From Acidobacteriota bacterium (lineage in GTDB: Bacteria; Acidobacteriota; Blastocatellia; RBC074): a stretch of 64,000 nt of DNA. Within the stretch, counting starts at the first letter, position 1. Each line of letters opens with the position of its first letter. The notes beneath the pieces were generated by a model. It made no database searches and was not told the origin of the DNA. It saw only the letters and a list, made by a program, of their open reading frames with translations. Positions 53,280 through 62,998 of this stretch are shown piece by piece. The position numbers were made by a program, and so were the translations under genes. The DNA is taken from NCBI GenBank assembly GCA_016710075.1, contig JADJLO010000002.1:1-64000 (forward strand), given 5' to 3'.

Positions 53280-56200
53280 TTGCTGATCGCCAGAGTCGAA
53301 CTCAGGAATATCAAGAATCACGCCGAGGCGGAATTTTCATTTCAGCCTGGGGTCATAGCCATATGCGGTCCCAACGGTTCCGGTAAGACGACGATACTGG
53401 AAGCGATAGCGTGGGTTCTTTTCGATCATCTCGATTACAAGCGGGATGATTTCGTCAAACGCGGCGCGAGAAAAGGCCAGGTTGTCGTCAATTTCATCTC
53501 AAATCTTGATGGACGGGAGTATGTGGTTACGCGCGACACAGGCGGAGCGTACTTCGTCTACGATCCGGTGACCAAAGTAAGGCTCATCGAGCAGAAGAAT
53601 CAGGTGGTGCCGTGGCTGCGCCGGCATATAGGCGTGGAGCCGGGAACGGATCTGTCATCATTGTTCAAGACGACGATCGGGGTTCCGCAAGGGACATTCA
53701 CCTACGATTTCACGCTTGCTCCATCGAACCGGAAGAGTGTTTTCGATCAGGTTCTGAAAGTCGAGGAGTATCGCAAGGCGTCCGACAATCTTCGCGAGAC
53801 GATCAAGCATGTCGACGGGCGAATTGTGGAAGCAGACAGGAAGCTGGCGCAATTCGAGGGAGAGCTGAAAGTTTACGATGAAGTCAGGCGCGACAATGAG
53901 CTGGTTGAAAGCAGTTTGCGGGCGCTTGAGGGGGAGCATTATTCGGTCAGCGCTCAGCGCGATGCCGCAGCAAGGGAACTGGAGCGGCTGAACAATCTGC
54001 AAAAGAGCATCGATTCGCTGATCGGGTCGGTTGAGAGGCTTGCCGTCAAGCTGGAACTGAGCCGGGCGTCGATCGCCGGCGCGCGAGAAGCGGCAGAGCA
54101 GGCGCAGGCTGCGGCCGCCATTGTCGAGGCTGCCCGCAAAGGATACGAGGAGTATCTTGGGTCATCTGCAAGGCTCGCAGATCTGGAAAAAAACCGGGAA
54201 GCGCGCGATGCCCGGCGACAGGAAGTTTCTTCAGCCGAAAAGGAGATGATCGAGGCCCGGACACTGTCGCTGCGCTGCAGCGAGCGCCTGGCCGAAGCGG
54301 CTTCCGCTCGTCAGGAAATTGCCGGTCTTGCCGAGACGATCCAGGAGCAGGAGTCGACCGAGGTCAGGCTGGCCGAGTTGCGGGAGGCACGAGGAGAGCT
54401 GACAGGACTCAAGAGATCACTCGAATCGACTGAGCGCGAGATAGAGAAGCTCAGGAATCGATATTCAACCCTCTCCCGACAGGTGGAGATTGCCGAGTCC
54501 TGGCGCGATAAGGCTCTCGATGCAGAAGAGCTTGAGAGGGAGCGGTCGGCGCTCTTTGACGAGATCCGGCGGAATGAAATGTCTCTCAGCGCTTTTCTGG
54601 TGAAGAGGGAACAACTCGAAGCTCTGCGAAAAGAGCAGACGCGACTTTCGAAAGACCTTGATAATCGCAGGTCTGAGATCGCCCGCCTTGAGCCAATGAC
54701 TCAAATGGCCTTGAGTCTCGGTGAAATGGAATCGCGGCAGCGATCGATTGCCGACAGGGCGGCAAGGCTTCGCGCCGAGCTTGCACGCGATCGCGATATG
54801 ATCTCCGCGCTCGACAGCGGCGGTCTATGCCCTCTGCTGACCGAGAAATGCCTGAACCTCAAGCCGGGAGAATCGCTCGATGCAAGGTTCCGCTCCGGGC
54901 TTAAAAATCGCGCCGCGGAAATAGAAGAGATCGAATCTTCGCATGCACAGGTAAGTGAAGAAGTCAGACTCGCGCGGTCTGCTGCTGCGGAAGCTTCGCG
55001 ACTGGAACAATTGCGCGTAGAACTGATCCGCCTGGGCGAGGATCTCGATTCAAAATCGATTCAGTTCGGGGCAATTGCAGATGAGATCGAATCGGGCGGC
55101 GTCATTACCGAAGCGGGAATCAGCAAGCTGAAAGATCGCAGATCGGTTGTAGAGCAAAAACTGAGAGAATCTCGCGATGCTGAAAAACTGTTCAGCCAGG
55201 CCATGCCTCTGCGTGCCGAGCTCGAACTGGTGCAATCGGAAGGCGAGGCGAGGAAGAAAGACAATGAGTCATTGTCCGGCCAAATCGCTTCTCTCGGTGA
55301 TGTCGAATCGCTCATAGCCGCGGCTGAACGAGGCCTGGCATCGCTCAATGATACACGCGGCCGCGCGGCGCTTTTGAATCGGATCGTTTCAAGCGAAGAG
55401 CAGTTCAAGCGTCAGGCAGAAACGGCGGATCGCAAAGTTGACGAGATCTCGGCTAATCTGGATAAGCTCAACCTCGAATTGCGAAAATTCGAGTCGCTCG
55501 ATGCGGATATCTCCGGGGCGGCTCGGCGGCGCTCTGAATGCGAGCGCGATTATCAGGCTTACATCGCCAACGAGATGATCGCTCTTACCGCCGGTTCACG
55601 ACATCAGGAAGTCGCTGAATTCGAGGCTGAAATTGAACGGCTCGAACAGTCCCACTCCGCTTCGAATCAAGAACTGAAAGACTTGCAGCAGGGTTACGAC
55701 GCCGGCGCTCATCGCAGCGTGCAGGCTCAATTCGATGAGTGGCGCGAGAAGGCGACTCAGATTTCCGCGCAGCTCGATCACACGCGCGAGCGATTTGCCC
55801 GGCTCCAGTCCCAGCTCGAACATCTCAACGCCGTCCGGGAACTCGCAAGCGAGATACTCTCGGAGAAGGCCAAAACCGAACGACTGCGCGAAACCGCCGA
55901 TTTTATCCGCGATACCCTTCTCAAAGCCGCTCCATTCATCACCGAATCCTATCTGCTGACGATCTCGAATGAAGCCAACCAGTTGTACCGCGAGATAACC
56001 GGCCGATTCGATGTGACCTTGAAATGGTCGAGGGATTACGAGATTACTTTGGAAGAGGAAGGGCGCGAACGGCCGTTTCTCAGCATGTCGGGAGGCGAGC
56101 AGATGGCCGCGGCGCTCTCTGTCCGGCTGGCTTTGCTCAAGGAGCTGTCAGAAATCAACCTCGCCTTTTTTGACGAGCCCACGGCCAACATGGACGAAGA

Positions 56201-56348
56201 ACGGCGAAGCAATCTCGCCCAGCAGATCGGCCGCATCAAGGATTTTCAGCAATTATTCGTCATCAGCCATGACGACAGCTTCGAAGGATATACCGATCAG
56301 ATAATCATGCTCGGTGAAAGAAAAGAGATTACGAAACAGACGGAATAA
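53280..56348 (+). CDS. Rad50/SbcC-like SMC-type ATPase
   Basis: A 1022-residue protein. The N-terminal ATPase half has KNHAEAEFSFQPGVIAICGPNGSGKTTILEAIAWVLFDHLDYK (Walker A GPNGSGKT). A coiled coil of about 700 residues follows, with an apex GGLCPLLTEKCLN: a CX6C pair instead of the usual CXXC zinc hook. The C-terminal half has the ABC signature FLSMSGGEQ and Walker B NLAFFDEPTANMDEE. It should form a DNA-repair or nuclease-regulating complex, but no Mre11/SbcD gene is beside it. TTG 53280 is the likely start. Its last eight residues (KEITKQTE) are encoded in a 9-base repeat. Confidence 0.9.
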   Translation: MLIARVELRNIKNHAEAEFSFQPGVIAICGPNGSGKTTILEAIAWVLFDHLDYKRDDFVKRGARKGQVVVNFISNLDGREYVVTRDTGGAYFVYDPVTKVRLIEQKNQVVPWLRRHIGVEPGTDLSSLFKTTIGVPQGTFTYDFTLAPSNRKSVFDQVLKVEEYRKASDNLRETIKHVDGRIVEADRKLAQFEGELKVYDEVRRDNELVESSLRALEGEHYSVSAQRDAAARELERLNNLQKSIDSLIGSVERLAVKLELSRASIAGAREAAEQAQAAAAIVEAARKGYEEYLGSSARLADLEKNREARDARRQEVSSAEKEMIEARTLSLRCSERLAEAASARQEIAGLAETIQEQESTEVRLAELREARGELTGLKRSLESTEREIEKLRNRYSTLSRQVEIAESWRDKALDAEELERERSALFDEIRRNEMSLSAFLVKREQLEALRKEQTRLSKDLDNRRSEIARLEPMTQMALSLGEMESRQRSIADRAARLRAELARDRDMISALDSGGLCPLLTEKCLNLKPGESLDARFRSGLKNRAAEIEEIESSHAQVSEEVRLARSAAAEASRLEQLRVELIRLGEDLDSKSIQFGAIADEIESGGVITEAGISKLKDRRSVVEQKLRESRDAEKLFSQAMPLRAELELVQSEGEARKKDNESLSGQIASLGDVESLIAAAERGLASLNDTRGRAALLNRIVSSEEQFKRQAETADRKVDEISANLDKLNLELRKFESLDADISGAARRRSECERDYQAYIANEMIALTAGSRHQEVAEFEAEIERLEQSHSASNQELKDLQQGYDAGAHRSVQAQFDEWREKATQISAQLDHTRERFARLQSQLEHLNAVRELASEILSEKAKTERLRETADFIRDTLLKAAPFITESYLLTISNEANQLYREITGRFDVTLKWSRDYEITLEEEGRERPFLSMSGGEQMAAALSVRLALLKELSEINLAFFDEPTANMDEERRSNLAQQIGRIKDFQQLFVISHDDSFEGYTDQIIMLGERKEITKQTE

Positions 56349-56480
56349 ACGAAACAGACGAAAATATTTTCAGAAAGTGAATGGCACAAGAGCCCGATCA
56401 AACGAATCACGAATGAAACTCGTTAATTCATTTACTGAAATTATTTCGTTTGTTTCGCTTATTCCGTCTGTTTCGTAATC
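56327..56480. repeat. nonamer-repeat hairpin 3, overlaps the Rad50-like stop
   Basis: Units ACGAAACAG, ACGGAATAA, ACGAAACAG, ACGAAAATA (56331-56366) pair almost perfectly with 56435-56480. The TAA of the ATPase gene at 56346-56348 lies in unit two. It separates the convergent ATPase and SDR genes. Confidence 0.9.
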
Positions 56481-56493
56481 TGTCTTCTTTCTT

Positions 56494-57273
56494 CTACCAG
56501 TTGGGAGGGGCGCCGACAGGGTATTGCTCGATGTCGAGCACTGATCCGGTGACGGGTTCGCTCTCATCGCCGGCAAAGTAGACGCAGGCGTGTGCGATGT
56601 CTCTCGGCAGCAGCAGGCGTCCCCAGGGTCTGGTTTTTTCGGCTTCCTTGATCCAGTCGGCTCCTTTGCCTTCCTCTTCAATCTTGACCCGGTTTTCGTT
56701 GGGAGTGAGCGTCCAGCCGACATTCAATTGATTGACGCGGATGCGGTAGCGGTTGAGGTAGCTTGCCAGGTTTCTGGTGAGCGTCATGAGGGCGCCTTTT
56801 GAAGCCGAATAGGCCATCAGTTTCGGCTCACCGATATAGGCGTTGACGGAGCCGATGTTGATGATCGATCCGCTGCGCTGTTCTTTCATGTATTTGACTG
56901 CCTGCTGAGAGCAGATGAAGGAGCTGCGGACATTGGCGGCGAATACCCCGTCCCACTCCTCGACGCTTGTGTCTTCGATTGTTCCGCGCGCGCTCCAGCC
57001 GACGGTGTTGACAAGGATGTCAATCCTGCCGAAATGCTCTGCGGCCTTGTCGATGAGAGTCCGGCAATCAGCTTCGATCGAAACATCCGCGCGCTGAAAG
57101 ATCGCATCGATGCCCTGTCTTTTGAGATCTTCGGTGACGGATATCCCGGACTCCTCGCTGCGGTTGGAGATAACCAGCCTGGCGCCTTCTTCGGCGAAGA
57201 GGCGTGCGATGCCTTCTCCAATGCCGGAGCCGGAACCGGTGATGACAGCCACTTTATCTTTTAGTCTGTTCAT
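56494..57273 (-). CDS. short-chain dehydrogenase/reductase
   Basis: A 259-residue classical SDR: NRLKDKVAVITGSGSGIGEGIARLF (TGxxxGxG cofactor motif), IDILVNTVGWS (normally NNAG), INIGSVNAYIGEPKLMAYSASKGAL with the Ser..YxxxK catalytic residues, and a C-terminal TGSVLDIEQY. NAD(P)-dependent oxidation or reduction of a polyol or keto acid is expected. It is the last gene of a minus-strand series (59929 to 56494), about 20 bases after the sugar isomerase-type gene. Confidence 0.88.
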   Translation of the reverse strand: MNRLKDKVAVITGSGSGIGEGIARLFAEEGARLVISNRSEESGISVTEDLKRQGIDAIFQRADVSIEADCRTLIDKAAEHFGRIDILVNTVGWSARGTIEDTSVEEWDGVFAANVRSSFICSQQAVKYMKEQRSGSIINIGSVNAYIGEPKLMAYSASKGALMTLTRNLASYLNRYRIRVNQLNVGWTLTPNENRVKIEEEGKGADWIKEAEKTRPWGRLLLPRDIAHACVYFAGDESEPVTGSVLDIEQYPVGAPPNW

Positions 57274-57293
57274 TGATCTATGATCGATCTTCC

Positions 57294-58172
57294 TTAAAAA
57301 TGTTGAGCCATTTTGTGGCGCAGGAATTGAACCGATTCGCGAAGTTCTTCCATGCCGTTCTCGCCGTCTTCAATCGAGATCCAGCCGTTGAAGCCTTCTT
57401 TCTTTAAAGTGGAGAAGATTGTGTCGTAATCGTTCAAGCCCTTGCCGATCACTCCGTGTCTCAGATTTTTGGCATAACCCGTGGAGCCGTCCTGGTTTTT
57501 AAGATCTTCAATGGTCCCGCTGATCAGGTAACGATCGGAAGCGTGCATCGAGACGACGCGGTGTTTGACTGCGGCCAGAACTTCGAGCGGATCTTCGCCG
57601 CAGATGATCGAGTTTGACGGGTCGAAGTTGACCCCGAACCATGGCGAATCTATCTGATTGATTATTTCGAGAAAGACATCGAGATGCTGGGCGAATTCGG
57701 GATATTTCCAGTAACCGTCCTTGTAATGATTCTCCATGTTGAGCACGATGTTGCGTTCGGCGGCGTAGGGAATGACTTCGCGGATGCAGTCTACTGTATA
57801 TCGCACGCCGTCTTCGCGAGACACGTCTTCGCGGCGCTGGCCTGAAAGCACGCGGCAGAAACTGCCGCCGAGTTGCGCCGTCAGATCGATCCAGAACCGC
57901 TCTTTTTTGAGCTCCTCAAGGCGGGCTTCCGGGTCGTGCTGGGTGAAATCGGGCGAACAGCACATCATCGGAATTTCCAGGCCCTTTGAATCGGCGTGCT
58001 GTTTTACTCTGGCAACATACTCCGGTTCGAAGCTGGAGAAAAAGCCGGGGTACATCTCCACGCCGTCAACGCCGAGCGTCGATGCGAGATCGATCCAGTC
58101 GAAGAGCGTCATTGTTCTGGTGACGCAGAGATCGTCCATGTAGCATTTGGGAAAAGCGCTGAGTTTGGGCAT
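57294..58172 (-). CDS. sugar phosphate isomerase/epimerase-type TIM barrel
   Basis: A 292-residue protein of the AP endonuclease 2/xylose isomerase-like family. It has VDGVEMYPGFFSSF near the N-terminus, then metal-ligand segments VLNMENHY (Glu), GVNFDPSN (Asp), VVSMHASDR (His) and WISIEDGENG (Glu). The spacing is that of enzymes acting on keto sugars or decarboxylating keto-sugar acids. It lies between the dehydrogenase and the SDR in a compact operon. Confidence 0.85.
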   Translation of the reverse strand: MPKLSAFPKCYMDDLCVTRTMTLFDWIDLASTLGVDGVEMYPGFFSSFEPEYVARVKQHADSKGLEIPMMCCSPDFTQHDPEARLEELKKERFWIDLTAQLGGSFCRVLSGQRREDVSREDGVRYTVDCIREVIPYAAERNIVLNMENHYKDGYWKYPEFAQHLDVFLEIINQIDSPWFGVNFDPSNSIICGEDPLEVLAAVKHRVVSMHASDRYLISGTIEDLKNQDGSTGYAKNLRHGVIGKGLNDYDTIFSTLKKEGFNGWISIEDGENGMEELRESVQFLRHKMAQHF

Positions 58173-58202
58173 TGCAGTAAAAAATACTCCTGATGTTTGA
58201 AA

Positions 58203-59252
58203 TTATTCCGGCTGGAGGACAGTCTTGACATATCGGCCGTCGTGCATGCCGTCGAAGCAATCCTTCCAGTCGCCGAGACCGGCGACGCGGCTGATGATCG
58301 GTTTGAGGTTGATCTGTCCGGATGAGAGCATCGAGACGACCTGTTCCCAGTTCTGGAATGTGTGGCTGAAACTGCCCTGAAGCGTAACGGCTTTCTGAAC
58401 CAGCGGATCGAGCGAAAAGCCCAGCGGCTGCGGGCCCCAGCCGACCTTTGTGATCTGCCCGCCGGGGCGAATGATCTCCAGCGCCGATTTCAATGCCGCC
58501 GATGCTCCGGCCGCATCGATGATCAGGTGAGCTCCAAGGCCGTCACCGACGCTGCGAACGAGATCGGCCAGATCGGTCTCCTGAACATTGACGGCATAAT
58601 TCACGCCCAGATCGCGCGCTGCTTCAAGTCTCGAAATGTCCTGATTCATGCCGGTCACGATCAGCGTGCCGGCACCGTTGATCCGGGCCATCTCTGCGCA
58701 TAGCAGGCCGATAGGCCCCGGCCCGAGGACCACGACGGTGTCACCCGGACGAATCCTGCTTTTTACAGTCACGCAATTGTATGCGACGCAGCACGGCTCG
58801 GTCAGTGCTGCCCGTTCGAACGGCAGCGAATCGGGTATGTGATGAAGACATCTTTCGGCTACTCTGACGTATCCGGACATCGCTCCGTTGATGCCGTATC
58901 CGAAGCCTTTGCGCTGCGGGCACAAATTGTAATCACCCGATCTGCAGTAAAGGCACTCACCGCAGATAAAAGCAGCAGTTTCAGATACGACGCGATCGCC
59001 CTCTTTGAAACTCCTCACTCCTTTGCCGGCTTTGGCGACGATGCCGCCGAATTCGTGGCCAAGTATGACGGGTGTTCTCACCGGCCAGCTCTGAGTTCCG
59101 TGATACTGATGAACGTCGCTGCCGCAAACGCTCACGGCGCCGACTTTGAGCAGAATTTCGCCGTCGCCGATTTCGGGCAGTTCAATTTCACGCAGTTCGA
59201 CGGAGTGCGGTTTGAGGTCGTATTGAACGACACCGGTCATTGTCTGGCTCAC
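58203..59252 (-). CDS. zinc-dependent medium-chain dehydrogenase (sorbitol/threonine DH-like)
   Basis: A 349-residue MDR-type dehydrogenase. It has the catalytic zinc segment VCGSDVHQYHG and ILGHEFGGIVAKAGKGVRSFKEGDRV, a structural-zinc CGECLYCRSGDYNLCP, and the cofactor motif TVVVLGPGPIGLLCAEMARINGA. It probably oxidises a sugar alcohol or aldonate with NAD. Its first codons overlap the HUMPS gene by four bases, so the two are coupled. Confidence 0.9.
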   Translation of the reverse strand: MSQTMTGVVQYDLKPHSVELREIELPEIGDGEILLKVGAVSVCGSDVHQYHGTQSWPVRTPVILGHEFGGIVAKAGKGVRSFKEGDRVVSETAAFICGECLYCRSGDYNLCPQRKGFGYGINGAMSGYVRVAERCLHHIPDSLPFERAALTEPCCVAYNCVTVKSRIRPGDTVVVLGPGPIGLLCAEMARINGAGTLIVTGMNQDISRLEAARDLGVNYAVNVQETDLADLVRSVGDGLGAHLIIDAAGASAALKSALEIIRPGGQITKVGWGPQPLGFSLDPLVQKAVTLQGSFSHTFQNWEQVVSMLSSGQINLKPIISRVAGLGDWKDCFDGMHDGRYVKTVLQPE

Positions 59253-59929
59253 AGGCGGATCCTCCTTGTTATCTCCTGCAGCATCCCTTTGAGATCGCCG
59301 CTTGCGACGTTGAATGAATAGGCATTGATGGCCAGCGGCGCGCCGATGACCACGAGAGGGGCTCCGTGCTTCGGCATCTCGATGGCCTCCTCGATGGTCA
59401 GTCCGCCAACAGCCTGTACCGGGATGCTCACGGCATCGACCACCGCTTTCAGATCATCGAGCGGGCTCAGCCGCTTCCCTGTGTCCGCCATGATGCCGTT
59501 GCGTTCGTCAAAACCTGTATGGTGGACGATGTAATCGACTCCGAGGTCCTCCATCCATTTGCTGGCGGCGGCCTTGTCGTCGCAGGCCATGTTGTCTCCC
59601 ATGGCTTCGATGCCGAAATCGCGACAGGCTTTGACCACTGCTTTGATGGTCTCTTCGTGAGCGCGGGCCATGACTACCACGTGAGTGGCGCCTGCCTTTG
59701 CCATCATCTCGGCTTCGAGATACCCGCCATCCATCGTTTTCAAATCGGCAACTATCGGATGATCGGGAAATTCGGCGCGCAGCGCCTTCACTGCGTGCAG
59801 CCCCTCGGCCAGTATCAGCGGGGTTCCGGCTTCCAGCCAGTCGACTCCGGCTTCAACCGCAATTCGCGCCGTTTCTATTGCTTCTTTAAGATCGGTCAGA
59901 TCAAGTGATATTTGGACTATTGGTTTCAT
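59249..59929 (-). CDS. OMP decarboxylase/HUMPS-family enzyme with altered phosphate site
   Basis: A 226-residue (beta/alpha)8 protein of the hexulose-6-phosphate synthase/3-keto-gulonate-6-phosphate decarboxylase group. The metal and catalytic DxKxxD motif is intact as VADLKTMDGG. Other segments are VDWLEAGTPLILAEGLHAV, YIVHHTGFDE and IPVQAVGGLTIEEAI. The last phosphate loop reads VVIGAPLAI, with Ala-Pro where relatives have Gly-Arg or Gly-Gly. No kinase gene is in the operon, so a non-phosphorylated keto sugar acid is a reasonable guess. It heads the series and is followed at overlap by the dehydrogenase gene. Confidence 0.82.
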   Translation of the reverse strand: MKPIVQISLDLTDLKEAIETARIAVEAGVDWLEAGTPLILAEGLHAVKALRAEFPDHPIVADLKTMDGGYLEAEMMAKAGATHVVVMARAHEETIKAVVKACRDFGIEAMGDNMACDDKAAASKWMEDLGVDYIVHHTGFDERNGIMADTGKRLSPLDDLKAVVDAVSIPVQAVGGLTIEEAIEMPKHGAPLVVIGAPLAINAYSFNVASGDLKGMLQEITRRIRL

Positions 59930-59942
59930 AATGAAGAAGGAG

Positions 59943-60285
59943 TTTAAAGTTCAAAGTTTAAGGTTCAAAGTCGTTGAGACCACGGGGTTTTATGGGATAA
60001 AAACTTTGTAACTGCTCAGCCCTACTAACGGGTCTTCGTAGCGGAAAGTTCTTACCCAACCAGCCGGATTTCGTGGGAATAAAGGTATTTTTCATCGCCA
60101 AGAACGCCAAGGATTGATAGCCGGGATTTGGCCTGACATCTCGATTTTAGCCGGTTTTAAAAGTAAAGTATGAATCACTCCCTAAATCCTCTTGGCGTTC
60201 TTGGCGATGAAAAAGACCTTTATTCCCGCTTAATCCATCAAATACTAGAGACCAGGGGCTGAGCAGTTACAAAACTTTAAACTCT
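59943..60285. repeat. heptad-repeat element E interrupted by another repeat
   Basis: The left array TTTAAAG, TTCAAAG, TTTAAGG, TTCAAAG is at 59943-59970, and the inverted remnant AACTTTAAACTC is at 60274-60285. Between them sits the large GTAACTGCTCAGCCC element, which seems to have inserted into the loop. Confidence 0.75.
60008..60271. repeat. 264-bp nested palindromic element (GTAACTGCTCAGCCC)
   Basis: Outer arms GTAACTGCTCAGCCC (60008-60022) and GGGGCTGAGCAGTTAC (60256-60271) flank an inner pair: GGGAATAAAGGTATTTTTCA plus CGCCAAGAACGCCAAGG on the left, and its near-complement ending CTTTATTCCCG on the right (near 60230). A short form of the outer hairpin alone is at 2709-2756. No open frame of note is inside. 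Confidence 0.88.
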
Positions 60286-61029
<744 letters not shown>

Positions 61030-61035
61030 ATTTTA

Positions 61036-61941
61036 TCAAGAGTTATTATTGATGAAGTCCACCACGACGTGAGCCAGTTCTTCACCCTTGTCTTCCTGAA
61101 GGAAATGGCCTGCGCCTGTGATGGTTGTGTGAGCCTGGCCCTGAGTGCCGGGGACTAGCTTGTGAAAGACCTTTTCGCCGTCGCGTGTGACGGGGTCGCT
61201 GTCGCTGAAAGCGGTCAGGAACGGCTTCTCCCATTTTGTCAGGACCTGCCAGGCTTTGCGGTTGGCTTCGGATGCCGGATCGTCGGGGCTGATCGGGACG
61301 AGCACCGGAAACTGGCGGGCGCCTTCTTTGTAAGAGTCGTCGGGAAAAGGTGCATTGTATGCTTCGATAACCTCAGGTGAGAGTTCAGTGACGCAGCCGC
61401 CTTTGATAATCCCGCCGACGTGAAATTTCTCAACGGTTTGCGAATATTCGCGCCAGCGCATGAAGCCTTCGGTCATTTTCTGATCGCCGGTCGGCAGGCC
61501 GGTGTTGGCGGCGACAATGCGCGCGAATCGTTCCGGGTTCTCTGCCGCAATTCGCAGGCCAAGCAGTCCTCCCCAGTCCTGGCAGACCAGTGTCATGCCG
61601 GTGAGATCCAGCTTTTTGATGAAAGCGGTGAGGATGTCGATATGGAACTGGTAGGAATAGTCGTCGCGTCTGGCGAGCTTGTCCGAACGGCCGAATCCGA
61701 TCAGATCAGGTGCAATCGCGCGGTGACCCGCGGCCGTGATGATGGGGATCATCTTGCGATAGAGATATGCCCACGATGGCTCTCCGTGAAGAAGCAGAAC
61801 CGGAGAGGCGCTTTCAGGTCCCTCATCGACGTAATGCACTCTCAAGCTTGTGCCTTTGTAATCGATCTCAAGATAGTGGGGTTGATAGTTCCATCCAGGC
61901 AGATTCGCGAAACGATCATCCGCTGTTCGTAAGGTTTCCAT
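61036..61941 (-). CDS. haloalkane dehalogenase-like alpha/beta hydrolase
   Basis: A 301-residue protein with the type I haloalkane dehalogenase layout: VLLLHGEPSWAYLYRKMIP (oxyanion HGxP), APDLIGFGRSDK, the nucleophile elbow LVCQDWGGLLGL with Asp followed by the halide-binding-type Trp, DSDPVTRDGEK for the acid and ITGAGHFLQED for the His. Activity on haloalkanes is plausible but many homologues are esterases or epoxide hydrolases. ATG 61941 is chosen because longer starts add a non-homologous tail. It lies 6 bases before the DUF1080 gene, so they share a transcript. Confidence 0.88.
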   Translation of the reverse strand: METLRTADDRFANLPGWNYQPHYLEIDYKGTSLRVHYVDEGPESASPVLLLHGEPSWAYLYRKMIPIITAAGHRAIAPDLIGFGRSDKLARRDDYSYQFHIDILTAFIKKLDLTGMTLVCQDWGGLLGLRIAAENPERFARIVAANTGLPTGDQKMTEGFMRWREYSQTVEKFHVGGIIKGGCVTELSPEVIEAYNAPFPDDSYKEGARQFPVLVPISPDDPASEANRKAWQVLTKWEKPFLTAFSDSDPVTRDGEKVFHKLVPGTQGQAHTTITGAGHFLQEDKGEELAHVVVDFINNNS

Positions 61942-61984
61942 TGTCGATTTCCTTGAAGTAGTTAAGTGGATGCTGCCGGCTTTC

Positions 61985-62013
61985 TTGACAGCTACTGACC
62001 GTACGGTTAAATT
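61985..62013 (+). promoter_or_regulatory. etfBA promoter with internal operator-like palindrome
   Basis: TTGACA (61985-61990) and TAAATT (62008-62013) are separated by 17 bases. Overlapping the spacer and -10 is TGACCGTACGGTTA (61996-62009), whose core ACCGTACGGT is perfectly symmetrical, as in many TetR-family operators. A second near-palindrome AAGATAATTGTCTT is at 62057-62070. Confidence 0.5.
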
Positions 62014-62154
62014 CAATTTCTTGTTGATTTGTTTCGATCCCAGAGCAAGGCATTATAAGATAATTGTCTTAAATTCAAAATCAAAACCTGGCGACAGGAA
62101 AGCGCTCATCGTAGTTGACCCAACCTTCTGCAAGATGCGCAAGAGAGCATTGCC

Positions 62155-62961
62155 GTGAATATCATTGTCTGCCTCAAACAGATTCTCGATCCCGAGATCC
62201 CGGTTCGCGATTTCCGGGTCGATAGCGATAAAAAAGAAGCAACGCGCGGATCGGCCAATATGGTCACCAACATCTTCTGTGAGAATGCGCTGGAGACGGC
62301 GCTGCAGCTTCGAGAGAAGACGGGCGGAAAGATAACCGCGCTCATCTTCGGCTCGGTTGAGAGTGCGGAAGATTCGCTGCGCAAGGCGCTGGCCATGAAA
62401 GCAGATCAGGCGATGATGGTGATCAATGACGGCCATCCGCATCCCGATCCGCTTGCTGTTGCGCAGGTGCTGGCCGCGGCGATACGCAAAACAGGTGAAT
62501 TCGATCTGGTCATGGTCGGACGCGAGTCCGGCGACTGGGGCGTAGGCCAGACAGGAGGGCTCATTGCCGAAGAACTCGGCATCCCATGCGTTTCGTTCGT
62601 CGATCAGATTGAGTCCGGAGCAGACGGTCTGATCGTCAAACGCCAGACAGACACCGGATGGGAGAAGGCCGGCGCCCGACTGCCTCTCGTGGTTACCGTG
62701 ACAAACAACGAATTCAACGTTCCCAGGATTCCCAAGACCCGCGACATTATGATGTCTTCGCGCCAGCCGATTACCAAATTGACGCTTGACGAGATCGGAG
62801 TGAACGCGGGGGAAGTCCGCGCCGGCGGCAGCTACTATCAGGTGGTCGATCTGAGCATCCCGGTCAAGGATGTCAATTGCGAGTTCGTCTCCGGTGATAC
62901 GCTCGATGAGAAAGTCGGTAATCTGGCAAAGCGCATCATGGATATTGCACAGGCTTTATAA
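62155..62961 (+). CDS. etfB: electron transfer flavoprotein subunit beta
   Basis: A 268-residue ETF beta chain: NIIVCLKQILDPEIPVRDFRVDSD, ANMVTNIFCENALETALQLRE, DSLRKALAMKADQAMMVIND and DLVMVGRESGDWGVGQTGGLIAEELGIP, with the recognition-loop region after. It pairs with EtfA to accept electrons from acyl-CoA and other dehydrogenases and pass them to the quinone pool. It starts at GTG 62155. etfA follows 37 bases downstream. Confidence 0.95.
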   Translation: MNIIVCLKQILDPEIPVRDFRVDSDKKEATRGSANMVTNIFCENALETALQLREKTGGKITALIFGSVESAEDSLRKALAMKADQAMMVINDGHPHPDPLAVAQVLAAAIRKTGEFDLVMVGRESGDWGVGQTGGLIAEELGIPCVSFVDQIESGADGLIVKRQTDTGWEKAGARLPLVVTVTNNEFNVPRIPKTRDIMMSSRQPITKLTLDEIGVNAGEVRAGGSYYQVVDLSIPVKDVNCEFVSGDTLDEKVGNLAKRIMDIAQAL

Positions 62962-62998
62962 GCATAAATAGTTATTATCAAAAAATATTGGATCAAAT

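Noticed and set aside
59943..60285. Insertion sequence with transposase
   Set aside because: No open frame of transposase size exists inside; only nested palindromes are seen.
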